From positions 1-16,037 of the forward strand of contig CAUJFU010000210.1 of the NCBI GenBank assembly GCA_963169055.1: 16,037 nt of DNA, read 5' to 3'. This DNA is from Myxococcota bacterium (GTDB lineage Bacteria; Myxococcota_C; UBA6777). Positions within the stretch are counted from its first letter, which is position 1, and each line of letters opens with the position of its first letter. The position numbers were made by a program, and so were the translations under genes. Shown here piece after piece: positions 6,058-12,474 of the stretch. The notes under the pieces are model-generated. The model was not told the origin of the DNA. It made no database searches and saw only the letters and a program-made list of their open reading frames with translations.

Positions 6058-8028
6058 TTAGAGGGAGGATTTGTCTCGTCCTGTGCCGAGCAAGGTTTCG
6101 ATGTTTTCGACGTGTGCGGTGGGTCCGCGAGTGCTGAGTTCGTAGGCGTCGAGTTCGATGATGGCTTTGCGGATGGGTAGGATAAAACGCCGATCGATCT
6201 TGATGCTGAGTAGAAAGTCGAGGCGTTCGAGAAGGCGGTTGCGTAGGAGTTCGCAAAAGACTTGTTCGTCTTCGACGCGCAGGGGGTGGAAGAATGAATC
6301 GAACTGGGGGAAGACGCTTTCAAAGCAACCGGGTGCGGGGATCTGGGTTCCGGGGAAGTAGGGCCAATCGATCCATCGGATCTTGTTTTGCGCGAGCATC
6401 GGATAGATCGAGAGAGATATCTCTTTGGTGACTTTGCGAAGCTGCCCGCCGCGTTGTTTGGTGGCGTTGATGAAGAAACTGCCTGTGTTCATCACGATGC
6501 CTTGGCAGCCAAGGTGTTGTACGAGTTTTTCGAGCGATTCGGCTTCTTGTTGCATCCCCCATGTATTGAAGGGGTTTGCACCCGGGATCATGCGCAGCTT
6601 ACCCATCTGTTCGACAGGGAGATTTTCTGCGGAAGTGGAGCGGCTGGCGAGGCACATATACATCGAAACCATCAGTTGAGAATTGGTGATGCGTACGACG
6701 GGAGGGAGGGTTTCGTCTTTCATGAGCAAGCAGAGGTAATCGGGGTGGGGTGTATTGAGATCGCTGTCTGCGCCCGATAACAGGTGGCGTGCGGTTTGGA
6801 CACGACCATTCCCGTTGAGGATATCTTGGTGCAAGATATCGAGCTTTCCTTGAGCGTTGCGAAAGACCATGACGTTTTCAGCGGATTGTACGGTGCGAAG
6901 ATACATCGAATCGGGCGTGTAGTCGTTGGATTTGTTGTAGCACCCGTCTTCGAGTCCGACGGTTCCGTGATCGCGTAGGTTTTTGTCGTAAAGGATCACG
7001 AGGGCGTCATCGTTGCCAATGCGGGTGTGTTCGCCTTTTTGAGGATCGAGGAAGGCGTGGTGTGGATCGTTTCCGATGGTGGACTTGCCCGAACCAGACA
7101 AGCCGATGGTGATAAACGTGACGGCTTGTGGTTTGGAGGGTGCGATGGTTTGGGCGTTTGGGTCAAGTGATGTGGGTGCGGTGGTTTGGGCGTTTTGGGG
7201 GATCACGAAGAGAGTTTTGGAGCTGCCGTGGATGGGCATTCCGATACCGCTTTTGATGGCGGCGTCCCAGATCATGGTGAGGCAGGCTTTTTTGACTTCG
7301 CCGAAGTATCGAGCACCGAGCAGATAAGCCGTGTAATAGGCGATATCGAAGACCATCATCAGGCGCTTGGGTTCGGGATCTTTGGCGATCTGTTCTTGGT
7401 TGGCGGGTGTGACGCGGTTTCGCCATGCTTGCCAGCTTGGGTTGAGCCACTCGGGGTGGCAGACGAGCCAAAGGTCAGGTGTTTTGAGGACATTGGAGGC
7501 ATCGTAGATCTTTTGCGTTTCAGGAGTGACGCGGATAAAGTTGAGTCCGAGGTCCAGAGCGAGTTTGGCGTACTCTTTGGGGACGATCATGTGGATCTTG
7601 CCCATGAAGGAATGGTTTTTCCCAAAGAAGACTTCGGTATGAACGAGGGTTTGTTTTTGCATCAGTTGGATGTTCATTTCGCGCACAAGTCGCTCGATGC
7701 GGTCGCGTGTATCGAGAAGTTCGGGGTGTCGTTCGATCTCTTCGGGCTGTGGGCAGATCAAGCGCGCCCAAGACGAACGGCCCGTATCTTGGCCGCTATA
7801 AGAGACGAGCACGCGGTTGTGTTGTGAGCTGAGCCCTGCGTAGGCAGGATCCGCCATCGGTACATCCGTGATGATCGCGCTGTCTTGCTTGCAGGACATC
7901 TCGTAGAGTTCGTCCATCGTTGGGTTGTGGGCGATGTTGCGGGCGCAACTCAAGGTGATGGCAGATGCGCGGATATGACTCAGTTCGTTGACCGCCGTTC
8001 GTTCGTCGATCTTGTACCTTGTACTCAT
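6058..8028 (-). CDS. Divergent ATP-type phosphoenolpyruvate carboxykinase homologue
   Basis: A 656-residue protein, longer than the roughly 540 of E. coli PckA. In order it shows the substrate-site motif DTGRSS (Arg84), GEVKK (Lys246/247) and His267 (MPIHGSS), which match the metal ligands Lys213 and His232 of E. coli. These are followed by the P-loop GLSGSGKST (309-317), IGNDDA (Asp340/341), LPPVVR (Arg446, like Arg333) and NTG at 515-517. The catalytic set therefore appears intact, and decarboxylation of oxaloacetate to PEP with ATP is plausible. A low-complexity insert at about 278-302, with AQTTAP and AQTIAP, separates the metal site from the P-loop. The start at 8028 has AAGGAT just upstream; an in-frame start at 8121 is less likely. 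Identity as a PEPCK-fold enzyme is firm, exact substrate less so. Confidence 0.82.
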   Translation of the reverse strand: MSTRYKIDERTAVNELSHIRASAITLSCARNIAHNPTMDELYEMSCKQDSAIITDVPMADPAYAGLSSQHNRVLVSYSGQDTGRSSWARLICPQPEEIERHPELLDTRDRIERLVREMNIQLMQKQTLVHTEVFFGKNHSFMGKIHMIVPKEYAKLALDLGLNFIRVTPETQKIYDASNVLKTPDLWLVCHPEWLNPSWQAWRNRVTPANQEQIAKDPEPKRLMMVFDIAYYTAYLLGARYFGEVKKACLTMIWDAAIKSGIGMPIHGSSKTLFVIPQNAQTTAPTSLDPNAQTIAPSKPQAVTFITIGLSGSGKSTIGNDPHHAFLDPQKGEHTRIGNDDALVILYDKNLRDHGTVGLEDGCYNKSNDYTPDSMYLRTVQSAENVMVFRNAQGKLDILHQDILNGNGRVQTARHLLSGADSDLNTPHPDYLCLLMKDETLPPVVRITNSQLMVSMYMCLASRSTSAENLPVEQMGKLRMIPGANPFNTWGMQQEAESLEKLVQHLGCQGIVMNTGSFFINATKQRGGQLRKVTKEISLSIYPMLAQNKIRWIDWPYFPGTQIPAPGCFESVFPQFDSFFHPLRVEDEQVFCELLRNRLLERLDFLLSIKIDRRFILPIRKAIIELDAYELSTRGPTAHVENIETLLGTGRDKSSL

Positions 8029-8216
8029 CGGGGATCCTTTTGGGCTTGGGGCGGGGACCGTCTGTGGTTGGGCAAAGATCGGTCCTCTGCGCGGGTGGTG
8101 AGGTTTGGTGGCCGCTATCAATCACAACCCACCCCAAAAAGGCAAGAGGCCGCTCGTGATGGGCTTGCAACGGGTGGTTGTGGGGCTCGGTGTATGGGCT
8201 TGGATGGGTGGATACG

Positions 8217-8245
8217 TTGACAGGGGATTGGCGATGGACTAGGAT
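8217..8245 (+). promoter_or_regulatory. Sigma70-like promoter for the A-type carrier homologue
   Basis: A perfect TTGACA (8217-8222), a 17-base spacer and TAGGAT (8240-8245) give a well-formed -35/-10 pair. The expected start near 8252 leaves a leader of about 45 bases before the ATG at 8298. The promoter could also drive the three plus-strand genes that follow. Confidence 0.6.
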
Positions 8246-8297
8246 GCGGCCACTTTTTTTGTGCATGGATGTAGAAAAATGAGGTGAAGAAGTCGTT

Positions 8298-8618
8298 ATG
8301 GCAAAACCACAAAAAAGCGAGAGTGCGCCTGTTCGGTTGACACAGCGAGCTGTTGATCAAGTGAAAACGGCGATTGATCGGGAACTAGTGGCCAAAGAGA
8401 GCGGAGTGCGGATTTTGTTGATCGATGCAGGGAACGGGTACCGTTATGATCTGGCGTTTGAAAGCAAGGTCAAACCGAGCGATCATGTCTCGACACAAGG
8501 CGGTTTGCGTGTGATCTTGGACAAGAGTTCGATTCCTTATTTGGAAGGGACGACGTTGGATTTTATTGACAACCAGTACGGTGGTGGTTTTGTGTTTGTG
8601 AGGCCCGAGGAAAATTGA
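8298..8618 (+). CDS. Cysteine-free A-type Fe-S carrier homologue (IscA/HesB fold)
   Basis: A 106-residue protein that follows the A-type carrier pattern from end to end: PVRLTQRAVDQVK at the start, a central RILLIDAGNGYRYDLAFESK, then LRVILDKSSIPYLEGTTLDF and GGGFVF near the end. IscA, SufA and ErpA bind iron or an Fe-S cluster through three cysteines, one in GGCSG and two in a C-terminal CGCG. Here the first is replaced (AGNGY, residues 44-48), the protein ends before any CGCG tail, and there is no cysteine anywhere. It therefore cannot ligate a cluster in the usual way. GAGGTG lies 11 bases before the ATG. The neighbours are not isc or suf genes. Membership of the family is likely; function is unknown. 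Confidence 0.8.
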   Translation: MAKPQKSESAPVRLTQRAVDQVKTAIDRELVAKESGVRILLIDAGNGYRYDLAFESKVKPSDHVSTQGGLRVILDKSSIPYLEGTTLDFIDNQYGGGFVFVRPEEN

Positions 8619-8670
8619 GCTTGTCGTGTGTGGGCAGGTGACCCCTGATGGTATAGAGAGGTGTTTTGTG

Positions 8671-9621
8671 ATGTTGCGATCTTGGCGTTTTGTGCGAGCG
8701 GTAGCGTTGGGATGTTTGGGGATGGGTTGGTTGTTGGCGGGGGCTTGTGGAGGAAGGACGACACCGATTGTTTGCAGCGATGCGGCGCAAAGCCCAAAAG
8801 CGATCTTTGGGGCTGCTTTACAGATTCCGACACCTGATGGACCTTACAAGCTATTCCAAGGCGGAAAAGAGTACGGGTGTGTGGGCTTGCGTTGGAGCAA
8901 CCAAGCCGGCGATCCGCCGACCTACGTTGTGCAGTACAATCCTGATGGAAAATATCTTGTGCGCGATGCGGGCGGGACGTTTAGCGACGCTTCGGTTTCT
9001 GCTTCGGTGGCTGCGGGGGTGGATAAGTTCGATGTGTTCTTCTTTTTGTCCAAGGAAAGTCCCGATAGCATCGATTGCAAAGGTTACATCCAGCGCGGTT
9101 TAGAGAGCTGTGTTTCCAAAGTCGGAGCCAACGCGAAGTGCGTGTTGGCTTGGCGGATCCAAGGGGCCAGTATGGGCGGAGACAACGGAACCTGTAGGCT
9201 GTGTTATCGTGAGCAATGCAACGGGCGCGACGACGATTGCAATGACGATGGAACAGGCAAAGGCGTTGATGATGCGGGCGCTTGTGGTTTTGTGCTTGGG
9301 CAGAGCTGCTTGTATGTCCCCACCGTGGACGCCAAAACGGCAGGATGCGATGCAAGCACCAAAGATATCAAATGCTTGTTGGACAAAAGCAATGAAGCTT
9401 ACTTGTGCGCAGGAACGGTCGCAGAACCCGCAGCTTTGCAGTGGCGCAAAGTGTCGGAAGTGGCGGCGGGTTGCACACAAGATGATGGTACACAAAAGAT
9501 CAAAGCCGGGAATCGGGAGCTTGTGTGTGACGCGTGTAAAGATGTTGGGAAGGTTTTTCGGTTAATAGACGGCCCGCGTTGCGCAGAAAATGCGGTGGTT
9601 GCCTACATACCACCGAAATGA
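8671..9621 (+). CDS. Cysteine-rich secreted lipoprotein with a MopE-type motif
   Basis: A 316-residue protein of unknown function. The start is taken at 8671, with AGAGAGGTG upstream and a clear signal peptide (hydrophobic about 8-25). LLAGAC at 21-26 is an imperfect lipobox (Ala rather than Leu at -3), so Cys26 may be lipid-modified. Residues 183-201 carry CNGRDDDCND followed by KGVDD, the acidic motif known from MopE-like proteins and very common in secreted myxobacterial proteins, where it is thought to bind metal ions. Nineteen cysteines from Cys26 on, spread along the chain, suggest many disulfides in an extracytoplasmic protein. It follows the A-type homologue by 52 bases and may share its transcript. 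Confidence 0.75.
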   Translation: MLRSWRFVRAVALGCLGMGWLLAGACGGRTTPIVCSDAAQSPKAIFGAALQIPTPDGPYKLFQGGKEYGCVGLRWSNQAGDPPTYVVQYNPDGKYLVRDAGGTFSDASVSASVAAGVDKFDVFFFLSKESPDSIDCKGYIQRGLESCVSKVGANAKCVLAWRIQGASMGGDNGTCRLCYREQCNGRDDDCNDDGTGKGVDDAGACGFVLGQSCLYVPTVDAKTAGCDASTKDIKCLLDKSNEAYLCAGTVAEPAALQWRKVSEVAAGCTQDDGTQKIKAGNRELVCDACKDVGKVFRLIDGPRCAENAVVAYIPPK

Positions 9622-9876
9622 GGCTGAACGAGACGGAGACGTGGCGAAAAGGGGGAGTGTAAGGTGAGGGGGAGGAGAGCGTTCATGTGGCGTTGGAGGT
9701 TGGGCGTACACGAAGTTGGAGAACAGGTTCGGCCTCTCGACGATCGAAAAAGATTGGTGTAGGTTTGGAAGTCCTTGTCGGAGAAGCCTCTTTTGGGGGC
9801 GGAAGATCCCGATGTATGGGAAGCCTACGAGATACCCCGCGAGGACACACAGGGAAAGGCAAAGGAGAAACAAAAG
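9622..9876. other. 255-base gap, nothing identified
   Basis: Between the lipoprotein gene and the TPR/PEGA-like gene. The frame of the downstream gene is open back to 9775, but the signal peptide and AAAGGAG place the start at 9877. I see no strong promoter, hairpin or repeat here. Confidence 0.6.
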
Positions 9877-10866
9877 ATGCGTTGGATGAGAGTGATGGGA
9901 TGGCTGTTGGCGTTGGCGCTGTGTGCGCAACCCCAAACAGCGAAGGCAAGCAAGATCCAAAAAGCGGTGGATGCTTATTTGAAGGGGCAAAGCCACGCAC
10001 GAGCGAAAGAATACTCGAAGGCGTTGAAAGCGTTTGAGGCTGCACACAGTTATGTGCCGCGCCTGCCGCGTTTTAACTGCCGGCGTGCGACCTTTTTGCA
10101 GTACCAAGGGCAGATGCTTTACAAGATGAATCGCCCGTACCAAGCGATGCAGCGCTATTATCAAGCGGCGCACGGTAGCCGCTGCGAAAAGCCCGATGTG
10201 ACCAAGGCAGCGGCTTCTTGGTATGCGACGTTGGATCGGCGCTATATGTGTTATCTGTCGATCGCTTCGACGCCACCCAAAGCGCGGGTGATCCAGATCA
10301 CCACCCAAGGCGAATCGAAGATCGGCGAAACAACTTGGAAAAAGCGTTTGATGCCGGGGCGTTATCGCTATAAGGTCAGCCTCTACGAACACAAAACCGT
10401 GTATCTTGACTTTGATCTTCGCCCGGGGCAGCGGATCAACAAAGACGTTCAATTGGTCAAAGGGGACGACCCGATCTCGCGTCCTGAAAACGTAGACGTG
10501 GCTCCTCCTCCACCGATCGGCGATGCCCCGGGTTCGGATCCCAACGCCGCCAACACAGGCAGCGGCGAGCCTGTGGCTGCTCCAACAGAGACGGAACCCC
10601 CCGCACGTCGGGGCGTTGTGTTTGAAGACGATCCCAACGAGAAAAAAGACAGCGAAACCAAAGTCGCCTCAAGCAACGCCATCGGAGCCAAAGACGATGA
10701 TCTCGGCGTCACGCGCCGTAAGGTCGTGAAAGATGGCCCCCCGATCTACAAACAAGCTTGGTTTTGGATCACCATCGGAGTGGTTGTGGCGGGTGGCGTG
10801 GTTGTCGCGATCGTGGTTCCCAAACCCCAAACGGTGAACGTCGGCCAAGGCTCCTTGTTCCAATAA
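9877..10866 (+). CDS. TPR and PEGA-like domain protein, C-terminally membrane-anchored
   Basis: A 329-residue protein. The start at 9877 is supported by AAAGGAG nine bases upstream and by a signal peptide ending near AKAS (residue 24). Residues about 28-125 form TPR-like helices (DAYLKGQSHARAKEYSKALK, then RATFLQYQGQMLYKMNRPYQ). Residues about 126-195 resemble a PEGA surface domain (YLSIASTPPKARV, MPGRYRYKVSLYEH). A low-complexity acidic and proline-rich linker (about 196-290) leads to a hydrophobic helix at about 294-314 and a short tail. This architecture is recurrent in Myxococcota, where functions are mostly unknown, and suggests a periplasmic scaffold or sensor part tethered to the membrane. 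It lies 69 bases before the zinc-ribbon gene. Confidence 0.75.
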   Translation: MRWMRVMGWLLALALCAQPQTAKASKIQKAVDAYLKGQSHARAKEYSKALKAFEAAHSYVPRLPRFNCRRATFLQYQGQMLYKMNRPYQAMQRYYQAAHGSRCEKPDVTKAAASWYATLDRRYMCYLSIASTPPKARVIQITTQGESKIGETTWKKRLMPGRYRYKVSLYEHKTVYLDFDLRPGQRINKDVQLVKGDDPISRPENVDVAPPPPIGDAPGSDPNAANTGSGEPVAAPTETEPPARRGVVFEDDPNEKKDSETKVASSNAIGAKDDDLGVTRRKVVKDGPPIYKQAWFWITIGVVVAGGVVVAIVVPKPQTVNVGQGSLFQ

Positions 10867-10935
10867 ACCATCCCCAACAAGCCAACAAGAAACAAGCCGT
10901 TTGCAAAGAAACAACAGACCCATCGCGAGGTTCGT

Positions 10936-11193
10936 ATGCCTTTGTTCGAGTATGGCTGCGCGGCCTGTGGACGGCGTTTTGAGCAATTGCTCTCTTCGCG
11001 TGATTTGATGGCGGAGATCCTCTGCCCATTTTGTGGCTCCGAGGATGTGAGCAAGCTGCTGTCCACTTTTTCAACGCCGTCTCGTGTCGCCTCTGCTGCT
11101 GCTGATCCTGCCGCATCTTCCGCCCTCCCCATGCCACAAAGCGATCACTGCGGCCTCGACTGGCGCAGCGAACACAAGCCCCCCTCCGCATAA
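10936..11193 (+). CDS. FmdB-type zinc ribbon protein
   Basis: An 85-residue protein opening MPLFEYGCAACGRRFEQL, the typical start of the FmdB/CxxC-CxxC family. Two pairs, Cys8/Cys11 and Cys30/Cys33 (CPFC), should bind one zinc ion. The usual low-complexity, Ser/Ala-rich tail follows. FmdB-type proteins are widely annotated as putative regulators, but their role is not established. GAGG lies five bases before the ATG. The stop codon and last residues fall inside the first unit of a 21-bp tandem repeat, so the C-terminal end may vary between strains. Confidence 0.85.
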   Translation: MPLFEYGCAACGRRFEQLLSSRDLMAEILCPFCGSEDVSKLLSTFSTPSRVASAAADPAASSALPMPQSDHCGLDWRSEHKPPSA

Positions 11194-11253
11194 CACAAAC
11201 CCCCATCCACATAACGCAAGCCCCCTCCACATAACGCAAGCCCTTTTCCACCC
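11174..11253. repeat. About 21-bp imperfect tandem repeat at the zinc-ribbon gene 3' end
   Basis: Units lie at 11174-11194, 11195-11215, 11216-11235 (20 bases) and a partial one at 11236-11253. Each reads roughly RCAAGCCCCCTCCACATAAC. The first unit supplies the last codons and the TAA of the zinc-ribbon gene, and repeated TAA triplets follow in the later units. The array fills the convergent gap before rtcA. Confidence 0.85.
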
Positions 11254-11268
11254 AAACAAAGACAGATA

Positions 11269-12342
11269 TCAAGGACGGATCTCGACGCGCTGAAGTCCCC
11301 GTGTATCCGACTCGATGGAGATCGATACGTGGGGCAGAAAGGACATGATGATATCTGCGTTGGTGAGAAGATGGCCGGTGCGTTGGGGGGCGAGAAAGAC
11401 CGAAGGGCCTTGTGCAAGAGCCAACGGAAGCAAGAGTTGATCGGCCATCCACTCATCAACCACAGCCTCGCTGCGTAAGAATTGAGCGGCGAGCGCAGCG
11501 GCTTCGGCTCCGACTTGTTCGGCGGGACGGCCTTTCCACCCCCACGCTGTAAATCCCGCACGCAGGGGGCCAAAGTGACAGATCACATGGCAGACCGCCC
11601 CCACACAAAGCGCATCAGGCTCGCTACACAAGAAAGAGGCGCGGAATCCGAGTTGATGAAGGAGTTCTTGGGCCGCATTTCCCATGCGTTGGGCTACAGG
11701 CGTAAGCCCGTTGCTTGGGCGTTTTTGTTCGGGTGGTTGCCCAAACAAGGCGAGGATCGAGATCCGATCGAGATCCGGGCGCTGCTCGTATCGGAAAGAT
11801 TGAGGGCGTTGCTTGGATGGGATGGTGGCTTCGATGAGGCCGCCACCACGGGGATAAAAGCCATGTCGATGCAAACGCAAGCTTACATCCATCCCGCACA
11901 CTCGTATCATCGGAGCCCACACATTGTTGAGGTAGTCGAATGTCGGGGCTTTATCGACGTGGGTTCCTCCCGCTAAGCGAAGCACTCCACCCTGATCGGA
12001 CCACGCCATCGGGTAATACAGCGCATGCAGCAGCAAGGACGTTGCGCCCGCTGTGCCGATATCGATGAAGTGTTCTCCAAAAGGCAGATGGTTTGGGCTG
12101 TAGTGGATGCGTGAAGCTCCGACTTCTGCACCTTCTACATGGCCCCCGCACAACCGTGCACTCGCTTCGACGGCAGTCAGGTGTTGCGGGCGTAATCCTG
12201 TTTTTTGGCGACGCGCACGGATCCGATCCATCGAAAATGGGATACCGAGGATGTTAGACAGCGAAAGCGAAGAACGCAGCATCTGGCCGCCGCCTTCACC
12301 AAGCGACCCGTCGATCTCGACGGATGTAGGGGTCGATTCCAT
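11269..12342 (-). CDS. rtcA: RNA 3'-terminal phosphate cyclase
   Basis: A 357-residue enzyme that converts an RNA 3'-phosphate to a 2',3'-cyclic phosphate with ATP, through an enzyme-AMP intermediate. Family signatures are EIDGSLGEGGGQMLRSSLSL (9-28), TGLRPQHL (48-55), GGTHVDKAP (125-133), YPRGGG (163-168) and VDEWMADQLLLPLALA (295-310). His324 in GHLLTN matches the adenylated histidine of E. coli RtcA. Length is close to the family norm. The ATG is preceded by GGAGAG. No rtcB or rtcR is visible next to it, unlike the E. coli operon. It lies downstream of the protease/TPR gene on the same strand with 132 bases between, which contain a REP-like hairpin. Confidence 0.95.
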   Translation of the reverse strand: MESTPTSVEIDGSLGEGGGQMLRSSLSLSNILGIPFSMDRIRARRQKTGLRPQHLTAVEASARLCGGHVEGAEVGASRIHYSPNHLPFGEHFIDIGTAGATSLLLHALYYPMAWSDQGGVLRLAGGTHVDKAPTFDYLNNVWAPMIRVCGMDVSLRLHRHGFYPRGGGLIEATIPSKQRPQSFRYEQRPDLDRISILALFGQPPEQKRPSNGLTPVAQRMGNAAQELLHQLGFRASFLCSEPDALCVGAVCHVICHFGPLRAGFTAWGWKGRPAEQVGAEAAALAAQFLRSEAVVDEWMADQLLLPLALAQGPSVFLAPQRTGHLLTNADIIMSFLPHVSISIESDTRGLQRVEIRP

Positions 12343-12420
12343 GTTTCTCTCCGCTTATACGATTTCCGTGAGAAGTGTACATGAAGGGTCGATGTGATCC
12401 GTTGTAAACGCCCTGTGGTC

Positions 12421-12446
12421 GGGCAGCCACAGGGGGCTGCCCCTAC
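12421..12446 (+). repeat. REP-like hairpin element, copy R3
   Basis: GGGCAGCC (12421-12428), loop ACAGGG, GGCTGCCC (12435-12442), tail CTAC. It has the same architecture as R1 and R2 at the left end, with a different but still fully paired stem. It lies in the 132-base gap between the protease/TPR gene and rtcA. Confidence 0.8.
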
Positions 12447-12474
12447 CTCTTTACGATCACACCATTTCGTATGA

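Noticed and set aside
12354-12381. A promoter for rtcA with TATAAG and an upstream TGTACA on the minus strand.
   Set aside because: The predicted start would lie only about five bases from the ATG and would remove the ribosome binding site, so it is unlikely to be the real promoter.
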